DNA from: Hoeflea_A sp965228435
GTDB lineage: Bacteria > Pseudomonadota > Alphaproteobacteria > Rhizobiales > Rhizobiaceae
Length of the DNA stretch: 64,000 bases
Direction: 5' to 3'
NCBI GenBank assembly: GCA_965228435.1
Contig: OZ245818.1
Span: forward strand, 4,960,001 to 5,024,000
Positions 1-7,901 of this stretch are shown here, piece after piece. The translations under genes and the position numbers were made by a program. Positions within the stretch are counted from its first letter, which is position 1. Each line of letters starts with the position of its first letter. The notes below the pieces were generated by a model. That model saw nothing but the letters and a program-made list of their open reading frames with translations, was not told the DNA's origin and searched no databases.

Positions 1-901
1 GCCGGGGACGGGGCCGCTCCACAGGCTCGGGCGGCTTGGCTTCCGGCGCAGGTCGCTCGGTCCGGACCACCTGTGGGGCCGGTTCGGTCTTTTCGATAAT
101 GATGGTTTCCGGTTCGGGAGATGGCGGCGGCGGTGGGGCCGGAAGCGGCGGCGGCTCGACTGTGTGCGGCGCTTCTGCGGCGATCGAAGCCTGCTGCCGC
201 TCGGCTGGGTGTGGGGGAGAAGCCGCTGAAGCGGAAGGCTGAGTCGACTCCGGCACGGGACGGTTCTGGATATGGGGACCACGCTCTTTCACCGGCCGGA
301 ATTCCGGAACAGCCGGTCGGGCTGTTTCCGGCAGGGGTCCCGGAGTCGGCGGGGCCGGAGAGGTTGGCTGTAAAGGCGCTTCGGCCGGCGGTTGCGGATA
401 GTCGATATCGAGACGACGGAGAGGATGTTCCACGGGTGCCGGCGCCGGCTGCATTTCGACGGAATCGGCTTCCGGTGCAGTGGATTGAGCGGTTTCGCTG
501 GTTTCTGTCGAGGTGGACAACGGCGCCGCAGGACCATCCGTCGGGGCTGCCTCACGAGTCGCTGGCGTGGGCAATGGCCTTTCCTCCGGTCGCCGCGCTT
601 GCCGATTTGCCGGAGCGATTGCATCGCGTTCCGTAAACGGTTGTGGTCCTGCAAAATCGCGATGTGCAGCCGCTTCGAAACGCGCCTCCGGCGCAGGTGA
701 ATCGGGATCGCTCGGCTGTCCGGGTGGCGTCATGCCGATCAGACTTGCCAGCGCCGGATCGTGCAGTCGCTGATCAGCCGCAGCGATGGGAGAACGGGAC
801 GGCATCGCCGGGCGGGCGAGACTCGCATCGCCGCCTGGAGACGCGGTCGGCGCTGAGGCCGGCTGCGAGCGGTTGAGCAATCGCTGAAGATAACCGGTCA
901 C
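1..901 (-). CDS. Proline-rich protein of the contractile injection locus, partial (runs off left edge)
   Basis: An open frame of 300 codons without a stop begins at GTG 901 and leaves the window at base 1. The GTG overlaps the TGA of the upstream chaperone-like gene (GTGA, 898-901), so the two are probably translationally coupled. The N-terminus reads MTGYLQRLLNRSQPASAPTA. The rest is low-complexity, rich in Pro, Ala and Glu, with runs such as PPPLPAPPPPPSPEPE near residues 250-265 and no recognisable fold. It is probably disordered. Its place after sheath, tube and chaperone suggests a structural or assembly accessory of the particle, but this is inference from position only. The opposite strand also has shorter open frames here; the GTGA overlap and unbroken collinear frame favour this one. 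The C-terminal part lies outside the window. Confidence 0.72.
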   Translation of the reverse strand, partial: MTGYLQRLLNRSQPASAPTASPGGDASLARPAMPSRSPIAAADQRLHDPALASLIGMTPPGQPSDPDSPAPEARFEAAAHRDFAGPQPFTERDAIAPANRQARRPEERPLPTPATREAAPTDGPAAPLSTSTETSETAQSTAPEADSVEMQPAPAPVEHPLRRLDIDYPQPPAEAPLQPTSPAPPTPGPLPETARPAVPEFRPVKERGPHIQNRPVPESTQPSASAASPPHPAERQQASIAAEAPHTVEPPPLPAPPPPPSPEPETIIIEKTEPAPQVVRTERPAPEAKPPEPVERPRPR

Positions 902-1653
902 TGCACTCGCCTCAGGCGTTGTGCGCCGGCCCGTTCGCTTTCAATCAACGCGGCATAGGCGCGGCGATCGGCGCGACTTAGATCGAAGATTTCCTGTTGC
1001 GACCAGCCATATTGCGAGGCCAGCAGATGAGCTTCCCGGATCAGAAAAGGTCGCTCATTGGCGAGTGCCGATACGAGGTAGTCAGCAAGGCTGAACCGGA
1101 CGGTCTGATGGCTATCACAGTGGGGGCACTGGGCTTCGATATCAAAATCGAAAACTGGTGCGGCGCGTTCGAGAAATGTCTCGACACGCTCGGGGTGGGC
1201 CGCTGGTCCGCGGGTAATTCGCGACGGCAGTCGATCGGCTGCCTCTGCCAGGTCGGACAAGCGCGGCGCTCGCACGTCGAAGCCCTCTTCAACGTGCCAC
1301 CAGCCGTCGGCATCCGGGGGTGCCAGGTCTGCAACTTCCCTGTCCTGTTCGTCGGCGATGCGGCGCGGCCACAAATCAAACTCGAATGCATCGCCGCAGG
1401 CCTTGCAGGTCACGCGACACTCCGCGCGATCGCCGTAGAGTTTCTCGTAGATGACCAGAAGAAGCCGGTCAAAGGCTGCGATGGGCCAATCGTCCAATGT
1501 GATGGGCTGGCCACTGACATGGTGCGCAAGCTGCCGGGCGACCTGCATTGCCGCCTGCGGATCTGTCCGATCGAGGCGGTGTTCGGTCCAGCCGTCCAGC
1601 TCCTTCAGGGAGAGGCGGATCGGTTCCGGCAAAGCTGTGTCTATGAGGACCAT
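898..1653 (-). CDS. T4-type baseplate hub assembly chaperone-like protein with zinc-ribbon cysteines
   Basis: 251 residues. The protein has a helical N-terminal part (LSLKELDGWTEHRL...), then two Cys pairs, CKAC near residue 84 and CPHC near 190, which would form a zinc ribbon. The pattern 'LYGDRAECRVTCKACGDAFEFDL' split across the first pair resembles the T4_baseplate/hub assembly chaperone family found right after tube genes in eCIS and phage-tail-like clusters. Known role of that family: helping assemble the central baseplate hub; it is not usually part of the finished particle. It lies 53 bp downstream of the tube gene and overlaps the next gene by four bases, so it belongs to the same operon. 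The family assignment is from pattern and position, not from alignment. Confidence 0.7.
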   Translation of the reverse strand: MVLIDTALPEPIRLSLKELDGWTEHRLDRTDPQAAMQVARQLAHHVSGQPITLDDWPIAAFDRLLLVIYEKLYGDRAECRVTCKACGDAFEFDLWPRRIADEQDREVADLAPPDADGWWHVEEGFDVRAPRLSDLAEAADRLPSRITRGPAAHPERVETFLERAAPVFDFDIEAQCPHCDSHQTVRFSLADYLVSALANERPFLIREAHLLASQYGWSQQEIFDLSRADRRAYAALIESERAGAQRLRRVQ

Positions 1654-1706
1654 TGGACCACCCGATTGGGAAAAGGGCGACCGGCGGCTTCTTCGCCGCC
1701 GATGCG

Positions 1707-2207
1707 TTAGATTTCAGTCGGTTCGGCAACGCTGTCGTCGCGGATGAAGCCTTCGTGCGTGATGCCCAAGGTCTCAATACCAATCGCGTTGGCGTTGGCG
1801 TCCATTTCCGGCAATGGCTGGTATTCGGACACCCAGCACCGGAAGACCCTCCAGCTCAGCACCTTCTGACCCGACAGGTTGTAGACGCTGATGACGATGT
1901 CCTTGCGGAAATTGCGCAGCGAAACGGCGCCGTCGCCCTGGTAATTGTGGACCAGATTGGCCCACTCCTCGAAATCCGGATCATGCGACAGGCCGCGCTC
2001 CAGCATGATCGGCTCATAGGTCGAAAGGCCGGGTGATTTGCGCTTGCCGCTGAGGTCGCCACCGTCCCGATGCTCGACCAGTTCGGTGGTGCGCTTAAGC
2101 CCGCTGACCTTGCTGACGCCGGCGATGTCGCGACCGTCCCAACTGACGCGGAACTTGAAGTTCTTGTAGGGATCGATCCGGTAGGTGTTGACCGAGAACA
2201 TGGCCAT
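1707..2207 (-). CDS. Contractile tail tube protein (gp19 / TIGR02241 family)
   Basis: 166 residues, the usual size for eCIS inner tube proteins. The N-terminus (DPYKNFKFRVSWDGRDIAGV) followed by SKVSGLKRTTELVEHRDGG is the hallmark of the T4 gp19-like tube family, and the C-terminal part carries W-R-V-F-R-C-W and the E-x-L-G-I-T-H-E-G-F segment typical of TIGR02241. Protomers of this family stack as hexameric rings to form the rigid inner tube that the sheath drives outward. AAAGGA lies 8 bases upstream of the ATG at 2207. The gene follows the sheath by 36 bp. Only one tube gene is visible here; further tube-initiator copies would be expected to the left of the window. Confidence 0.9.
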   Translation of the reverse strand: MAMFSVNTYRIDPYKNFKFRVSWDGRDIAGVSKVSGLKRTTELVEHRDGGDLSGKRKSPGLSTYEPIMLERGLSHDPDFEEWANLVHNYQGDGAVSLRNFRKDIVISVYNLSGQKVLSWRVFRCWVSEYQPLPEMDANANAIGIETLGITHEGFIRDDSVAEPTEI

Positions 2208-2243
2208 GGGATGTGTCCTTTCTTCGCTTGTCCGCGGTCAGCT

Positions 2244-4658
2244 TCAGGCCGAAGCCTGGCCGGCGATCTGGGTGATGGTGAGCACGACGAATTCGGCCGG
2301 TTTCAGCGGCGCAAAGCCGACCCGCACATTGACGATGCCGAGATTGATGTCGTTGGGCGTCGTCGTGGTGCTGTCGCAGAGCACGAAGAACGCGTCCGAC
2401 TCCTTCGATCCGGCAAAGGCGCCCTGACGGAAAAGCCCGCTCATGAACGAGCCGGCCGCCAGCCGGATCTGCGACCACAGGTCTTCGTCATTGGGCATGA
2501 AGACCGCGAATTTCAGTCCGCGGAACAGGCTTTCCTCGATGAACAGCATGGTGCGGCGCACCGGGATATACTTGTCGTCGATATTGCCTGAACCGTCGAA
2601 GCCGACGAGGGTGCGGGCGCCCCAACTGACGACGCCGGAGGGGAACACCCGGATGGCGTTGAGTGCTTTCGGGTTGATGCGGCCGTTATCCTGGTCGGAC
2701 ATCGGGTGTTCGACACCGATGACCCCGAGCACGCTGGAATCGATGCCGGCGCCGGCGCGCCAGACGCCGAAGCGGGCATCGGTGCGGGCCATCAGCCCGG
2801 CGATGGAGCCCGACGGATCGATTGGCCGCCCGGTCGTGCTGCCCGTCTGGGCGACGCGCAGACGTGGCCAGAAGGTTGCCGAGTTGCGGGTGTCGACGCC
2901 GATGCGCAGGCCGTCAATGCCACCGACCGCGGCGTCGATGTCGGACCAATCGCCGCGTGGATCGACCAGCAGGAAGGCCCGCTGGGCAGCGCAGAATGAA
3001 CTGGCTGCACCCCAGATGGCTGCCCGCATGTCGTCGGTTTGCCCGGAGGCGCGCGGCAGCACCATCAGGTTGAACAGTGACACTTCGCGGCGAATGCGGT
3101 CAAAGGCGGTGTTGTAGTCGCCGATGAGCGGCGCCGCGCCATCATCGCCCGGCGTTGCGCCGGCACCGTCCTGGAAGGGCCCGGCACCGCCACTGCCGGC
3201 GATCTGGCCGAGCGTGTAGGCGCTGACGTTGTAGGCGTTGAGGTTTGGCGCCGGGGCTCCGTCGTCGAACGGGTTGCCGGCGGCGCCGATATTGTAGGCG
3301 CCGGCGCCGCTGCTGGTCAGCCGCAGCGCCAGGTCGCCGTCAGGCCCGCCTTCATCCGTCGATAATACGACGCGCCAGCCCTGGCGCGTGGCCGCCCAGT
3401 CAGTGCCGGCCGAAACGGCGGCTGCCAGGGTATCAAGGTCAGACTGCATGTTTGACAGGGCGCCGACGGCGCCGACCGGCACGACGGCAGCCCCCTCGTA
3501 TAGGCGGGTGGCATCGTTGACGAGGCCCGTGGCCGCCGTGACGTTGGCACCGGCACCGTCGACAAGGGTATAGCTCTGGATGTTGTTGCGCGGTTGGCTT
3601 GCCAGTTCACGCAGCGCCTCGAGCTGATTGCTGTTGACGCCGAGACGGGCGCTGGCGTTGGTTGGCGCCGGCCGCGCAGCCGAACTCGGATCGACTTCAA
3701 TGCCGCCAGCGGCGGTGCCCAGCATCATCGGAACGGACAGATCGGCCCCCGATGCCGGGGTGATGACCACCGGCCCATTGGCGCTTTCAAACCACATCAA
3801 CCGGCCACCGGTCACCGCGTTGGCAGCGCCGGAATCGGAGTTGAAGGTGATCGTTGCCTGTCCGGCATACATGGCGTTGACGGCGGCCGCGATCTGCGCG
3901 CCGGTGTTGTCCGGCTGGGTGATATCGTTGTTGCCGGCGGCGACCGTCACTTCGACGGCTGGCAGGTTATCAGCGCTGACACGCAACCGGTTGGCGCCGC
4001 CATTGATCAGTGCATTGACGATGTCGAGGGCGGCGGTGGCATTGGCGGGGAAGACGATCCCGGACATCGACCAACCTATGCCGGCCGGCGCCGCAAGCGC
4101 CGAAGTGGTCGCCAGGTTGCTTGAGCCGTTGACGATGGTCTCAACAAAAAACGCCGAGTTCGGATCCATTGACAGGCCGGAGAAGCTTTCCTCATCCTCG
4201 CGGCTGAAAGTGCCATCATCCTGCAGGCGTGAACGAAACAGGGTCATGTTGAAGCTGCGCTCGGGATTGGCGGTGTCGTAGTCCACCTCGGCGCGGATCA
4301 GGTTGCCCTCAAGGCCGGCGTCGCGGGCGGTCAGGCGCAGGGCATCACGGGGCGTCGCTTCTTCGGTACGCAGCACCACATCGGCAGAAATAGCGTTGTT
4401 GGCGATGCGCACCACATAGGCCTGGGTCCCGCCATTGACGAAGAATTGGAATACCTGGTCAGCCAGTTCGCCATCGGTTTCGCTGCCATAGGTCCGTTCG
4501 AAATCGGCGAAGCTGCCAACAAATTCGGGCGAGAACATCGGACCCCGGCCGGCCATGCCGAGAAAGGCGGTAATCGACGTTCCGACGCCGGCAATGGCGC
4601 GCGCGCCGGACGGTTCTTCGTTGACATAGACGCCGGGATAGCTGACCGCTACAGGCAT
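2244..4658 (-). CDS. Contractile tail sheath protein
   Basis: 804 residues from the chosen start. The N-terminus (YPGVYVNEEPSGARAIAGV, then TSITAFLGMAGRGP) is the classical sheath arm and first strand. The C-terminus (RRTMLFIEESLFRGLKFAVF, then PNDEDLWSQIRLAAGSFMSG and a final VGFAPLKPAEFVVLTI) is the conserved sheath domain that contracts. About residues 110-510 form a large Ala/Gly-rich insertion, making it longer than most eCIS sheaths. The longest frame begins at 4670, but GGAGG inside its second and third codons sits 5 bases before the ATG at 4658, which is therefore the likelier start. It is the first gene of the operon; nothing on this strand precedes it until recQ. Molecular role: outer contractile sleeve around the tube. 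Confidence 0.9.
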   Translation of the reverse strand: MPVAVSYPGVYVNEEPSGARAIAGVGTSITAFLGMAGRGPMFSPEFVGSFADFERTYGSETDGELADQVFQFFVNGGTQAYVVRIANNAISADVVLRTEEATPRDALRLTARDAGLEGNLIRAEVDYDTANPERSFNMTLFRSRLQDDGTFSREDEESFSGLSMDPNSAFFVETIVNGSSNLATTSALAAPAGIGWSMSGIVFPANATAALDIVNALINGGANRLRVSADNLPAVEVTVAAGNNDITQPDNTGAQIAAAVNAMYAGQATITFNSDSGAANAVTGGRLMWFESANGPVVITPASGADLSVPMMLGTAAGGIEVDPSSAARPAPTNASARLGVNSNQLEALRELASQPRNNIQSYTLVDGAGANVTAATGLVNDATRLYEGAAVVPVGAVGALSNMQSDLDTLAAAVSAGTDWAATRQGWRVVLSTDEGGPDGDLALRLTSSGAGAYNIGAAGNPFDDGAPAPNLNAYNVSAYTLGQIAGSGGAGPFQDGAGATPGDDGAAPLIGDYNTAFDRIRREVSLFNLMVLPRASGQTDDMRAAIWGAASSFCAAQRAFLLVDPRGDWSDIDAAVGGIDGLRIGVDTRNSATFWPRLRVAQTGSTTGRPIDPSGSIAGLMARTDARFGVWRAGAGIDSSVLGVIGVEHPMSDQDNGRINPKALNAIRVFPSGVVSWGARTLVGFDGSGNIDDKYIPVRRTMLFIEESLFRGLKFAVFMPNDEDLWSQIRLAAGSFMSGLFRQGAFAGSKESDAFFVLCDSTTTTPNDINLGIVNVRVGFAPLKPAEFVVLTITQIAGQASA

Positions 4659-5179
4659 GTCGTCCTCCATGGGTTTTCAGCGAGAATGGGCGATGCGAAG
4701 GGGCCCGCCGCGATGTCAGCGCGGGCAAAAGCGTGCTGTGGTGAGGGTGGCTTCGAGGTCTCGGCGCGGCCTGTCGGGACAGGCAGCCTCACGCGGGTCG
4801 TTGCCGGCTGCGCACAGGCGAAAACGAACGAACGATTGACATGTTCGGAAGCGTTTGTGGGCGCCGTTTTCGGCAAGCCGCTGTGTGGGTGCATTGGTTC
4901 GAACTCGATCCGCTGCATGACCGTGCCGCAAGAAGCGACCTGATCAAGGGTTACCCCACACCTTGATGGCTTTGAGGATGACACAGAAAAACTTGACCTG
5001 CAACCGGTCGGATCAGACCAAATTGTTCACACAATACTTCAGAAACGAAAGAATTTTTGAATTTTAAGGAATTCGCGAAAGTGAAAAATTTCGCTGGCAC
5101 AAAGGCTTATTGCCGGAAACAGAAAATTTGAACAATCGACAATGCGCAACTCTGGATAGGTAACATTTTCTGTTGCCAC
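4659..5179. other. Intergenic region upstream of the sheath gene, with an AT-rich stretch
   Basis: 521 bases between the sheath start and the recQ stop. The half nearest the sheath is GC-rich and has short open frames without ribosome sites or protein-like composition. Bases about 4980-5115 are distinctly AT-rich compared with the flanks and contain a weak stem, GCGAAA/TTTCGC at 5075-5080 and 5089-5094. The sheath operon promoter must lie here, but I could not find a convincing -35/-10 pair on the minus strand; the TTGACA at 4836 is on the plus strand and has no partner. Confidence 0.5.
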
Positions 5180-7018
5180 CTATTCCGAGATTGCGGATTC
5201 CCCTCCCGCTGGGTCAGTCTCCGCGTTGACGACGGCCAAAAAATCGCTTCCGAAGTCCCGCAGTTTTTTGGGTCCGATTCCGTTGATATCGGCCAACGCG
5301 TCCAGATCACGTGGTCGCTTGGCAGCCATCTCAATCAAAGTCGCATCCGGGAACACGACGTAGGCCGGTACGTTGCGAGCCCGGGCCAGTTGCAACCGCA
5401 AGGTCTTGAGCTGACCCAGGAGTTGCTCATCGGAGTCTGTCAATTCGATCGCCGCGGCTTGCGACCGGGTCGACTTGCGACGCTGAGTCTTGACCGTCGC
5501 CGGGATATCCCTGAATTCAAAACTCTCGTTGCCGCGCAGGATGTCGCGGCCGAGTTCCGTCATTTCCAGGCAGCCGTATTTCTGAATGTTGATCGACAGG
5601 ACACCACCGGCCACCATCTGGCGGATGAAGGCTGTCCAGTACTGCTTGCTCAGGTCGCCGCCAACACCGAAGGTGGGCAGCTTGTCATGGCCGCGGTCGA
5701 GAATCTTCTGGTTCTCCGAGCCGCGCAGGACATCGATGATATGGGCCGCACCGAAAAACTGGCCGGTTCGGTAGATGGCCGAAAGCACCATCTGCGCATG
5801 ACGTGTGCCATCGACGCAGACCGGAGGATTGAGGCAGGTATCGCAATTGCCGCAGGGTTCGATGTCTTCGTCGAAATAGGCCAGCAGGGCCTTGCGCCGA
5901 CACTGCGCCGCCTCACAATAGGCGAGCAGCGAATCGAGGCGCTTGTGCTCCCGCAGCTTGTGCGCGTCGTCTTCGCCGTCCTGGTCGATGAACATACGGC
6001 GCATGCGGATGTCATCGAGCCCGAACAGCATCAGCGTCTCGGCCGGCAGGCCGTCGCGTCCGGCGCGCCCGATCTCCTGGTAGTAGGCCTCGACACTGCC
6101 CGGCAGGTTAAGGTGGCAGACGAAACGGATATCCGGCTTGTCGATGCCCATCCCGAAGGCGATGGTTGCCACCATGACCACGGCGTTTTCACTCATGAAG
6201 CGGTCCTGGCCGGCAGCGCGTAAGTCAGACTCCTGGCCAGCGTGATAGGCGATTGCGTTGAAGCCGGATTCATTCAGGAAATCAGTTACTTCCTCGGTGA
6301 ACTTGCGGGACAGGCAATAGATGATCCCGGACTGCTCGCGCTTGTCTTCAAGGAACGCGGCCAACTGCCGACGCCAATTGTTCTTGGCACTGACGGCGAG
6401 CCTCAGATTTGGCCGGTCGAACCCCTGGACAATGATCTGCCCTTGGTTCGGAAACAGCTTGCTGACAATGTCGCTGCGGGTCGCCTCGTCGGCTGTGGCC
6501 GTGAAAGCGCCGAACGTGCATTCCGGAAACCGTTCCTTCAACTGCGACAACATCTCGTATTCGGGCCGAAAGCTGACGCCCCATTTCGAGATGCAGTGTG
6601 CCTCGTCGACCACAAACAGGTTCACCTTGAGCGATGACAGAGCGTCGAGCATGCGTTCGGTCATCAGCCTCTCCGGGGACAGGTAGACGATGCGGCTGCT
6701 GCCATCGCGCAGACTGTTCCAGGCGTCGACCTGGGCGGTTCGATCCATTCCGGAGTGGATGCGAACCGCGCCAACGCCATTGGCCCGCAGAGCCGCAACC
6801 TGGTCATCCATCAGTGCCACGAGCGGCGAAACGATGACGGTGAGACCATCGGCCAGGATGGCCGGGATCTGGTAGCACAGTGACTTGCCGCCTCCGGTCG
6901 GCATGACAGCAAGCACATGCTGGCCGGCCAACAGGTTATCGATGATGTCCTCCTGCCCGGGGCGAAATTCACTGTATCCGAATACGTCATGAAGAACGCT
7001 GCTGGCGTCCGCTGTCAC
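5180..7018 (-). CDS. recQ: ATP-dependent DNA helicase RecQ
   Basis: 612 residues, normal for bacterial RecQ. Motif order: Walker A PTGGGKS at 40-46, DEAH at 138-141, the aromatic-rich loop at about 143-154, then the motif VI region YYQEIGRAGRDGLPAE. The RecQ zinc site follows (C-RRKALLAYF with three further Cys, ending CGNCDTC). Then come the winged helix and a C-terminal HRDC domain (QLKTLRLQLARARNVPAYVV through DINGIGPKKLRDFG). It is a 3'-5' helicase acting in recombination repair and stalled-fork processing. The aromatic loop reads WGVSFRPEY where most RecQ have WGHDFRPEY. It stands alone, 136 bases downstream of the enoyl-CoA hydratase gene, and is probably unrelated in function to the neighbouring injection locus. 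Confidence 0.96.
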   Translation of the reverse strand: MTADASSVLHDVFGYSEFRPGQEDIIDNLLAGQHVLAVMPTGGGKSLCYQIPAILADGLTVIVSPLVALMDDQVAALRANGVGAVRIHSGMDRTAQVDAWNSLRDGSSRIVYLSPERLMTERMLDALSSLKVNLFVVDEAHCISKWGVSFRPEYEMLSQLKERFPECTFGAFTATADEATRSDIVSKLFPNQGQIIVQGFDRPNLRLAVSAKNNWRRQLAAFLEDKREQSGIIYCLSRKFTEEVTDFLNESGFNAIAYHAGQESDLRAAGQDRFMSENAVVMVATIAFGMGIDKPDIRFVCHLNLPGSVEAYYQEIGRAGRDGLPAETLMLFGLDDIRMRRMFIDQDGEDDAHKLREHKRLDSLLAYCEAAQCRRKALLAYFDEDIEPCGNCDTCLNPPVCVDGTRHAQMVLSAIYRTGQFFGAAHIIDVLRGSENQKILDRGHDKLPTFGVGGDLSKQYWTAFIRQMVAGGVLSINIQKYGCLEMTELGRDILRGNESFEFRDIPATVKTQRRKSTRSQAAAIELTDSDEQLLGQLKTLRLQLARARNVPAYVVFPDATLIEMAAKRPRDLDALADINGIGPKKLRDFGSDFLAVVNAETDPAGGESAISE

Positions 7019-7153
7019 TGGTTAGTCCTCGTGCTCGCTGCGGCGGATTGACTTTCCAGACCGGTTGTAGGCGAGTGCGATGCCACAGTTAACCGGCAAT
7101 TCGCGACCGGCGGGAGTTTTCACCCATTCACTTGTCGGCCGAGCGACCCTGGA

Positions 7154-7870
7154 TCAGGGAGCGGGCAAGCGATCGATGACCGACCTTCGAAAGGCTTGCC
7201 GATAGGAACGGTCTTCGCTTACCGGGCTGGCGGCCCTCAGGCTGGCTTTGATGTCATATATCAGCGACGGTTCATGGGTTCTGAGCGAAGCCGCGATTTG
7301 GGCACCGCGCTGATTTGCTTTACCAGCGCCAGTGACTTCATCCACAAGGCCCCATTGGGCCGCCTGGCCGGCGTCGAGGAGGGGCGCCTCCAGAATGAAG
7401 CGCAGGGCGGCGGAATATCCAAGCCTTTGTGGCAAGCGCTTGGTGCCACCACCACCGGGCAAGGCCTCATAGGCCAGATGTCCGTCGCAAAAGCGTGCGT
7501 CTTTCCCAGCGATTGTCAGGTCGCAACAAAGGGCCAGTTCGATGCCGCCCAGACGGCATTCGCCATCGATGCATGCGACCGTCACCATCGGAAGCGCCTC
7601 AATCCGATCAAAGATCAGTCTGGATCGTTCGACGACGGCGGTAAAGCGTACGGGGTCGTTGAAGCAGGCCTCCAGCAGGTCCTGATCCAGCCCGGTGGAA
7701 AAGACCGTTTGGGAACCTCTGATCAGCAGGCAAACAATCCCCTTGCCGGCTTCTTCAAGCCGGTCCAGCGCCGACGTCATGTCGTCCATGGTCGTCTCGT
7801 CCAGACCGTTGGATTGTTCCGGCCGGTCAAGCGTCCAGGTCATGAGGCGGTCATCGATGTCGACGTGCAT
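7154..7870 (-). CDS. Enoyl-CoA hydratase/isomerase family protein
   Basis: 238 residues from the ATG at 7870. The open frame runs back to 8002, but that part overlaps the transporter gene and is not crotonase-like. GGGAGG precedes the chosen ATG by 7 bases. The crotonase fold is shown by LDRPEQSNGLDETTMDDM at the N-terminus, the first oxyanion-hole segment (SQTVFSTGLDQDLLEA) and the second (ACIDGECRLGGIELALCCDL). The expected CoA-chemistry substrate cannot be read. The catalytic Glu positions of classical hydratases are not clearly both present, so hydratase, isomerase or hydrolase activity all remain possible. It starts 31 bases after the stop of the SLC13-type transporter and is probably cotranscribed with it. 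Confidence 0.85.
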   Translation of the reverse strand: MHVDIDDRLMTWTLDRPEQSNGLDETTMDDMTSALDRLEEAGKGIVCLLIRGSQTVFSTGLDQDLLEACFNDPVRFTAVVERSRLIFDRIEALPMVTVACIDGECRLGGIELALCCDLTIAGKDARFCDGHLAYEALPGGGGTKRLPQRLGYSAALRFILEAPLLDAGQAAQWGLVDEVTGAGKANQRGAQIAASLRTHEPSLIYDIKASLRAASPVSEDRSYRQAFRRSVIDRLPAP

Positions 7871-7901
7871 CCTCGTGCCTCCCGTCGGGCACTTTAGCGC
7901 A

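Noticed and set aside
4649..4984. Minus-strand 111-codon frame in front of the sheath gene
   Set aside because: No ribosome site, no family resemblance, and it runs into the sheath start; treated as noncoding upstream region.
5075..5094. Short GCGAAA/TTTCGC stem downstream of recQ
   Set aside because: The stem is only 6 bp and is AT-rich, and it is about 90 bases beyond the stop; too weak to call a terminator.
5390..6223. 277-codon plus-strand frame opposite recQ
   Set aside because: RecQ motifs on the minus strand are complete; this is its shadow.
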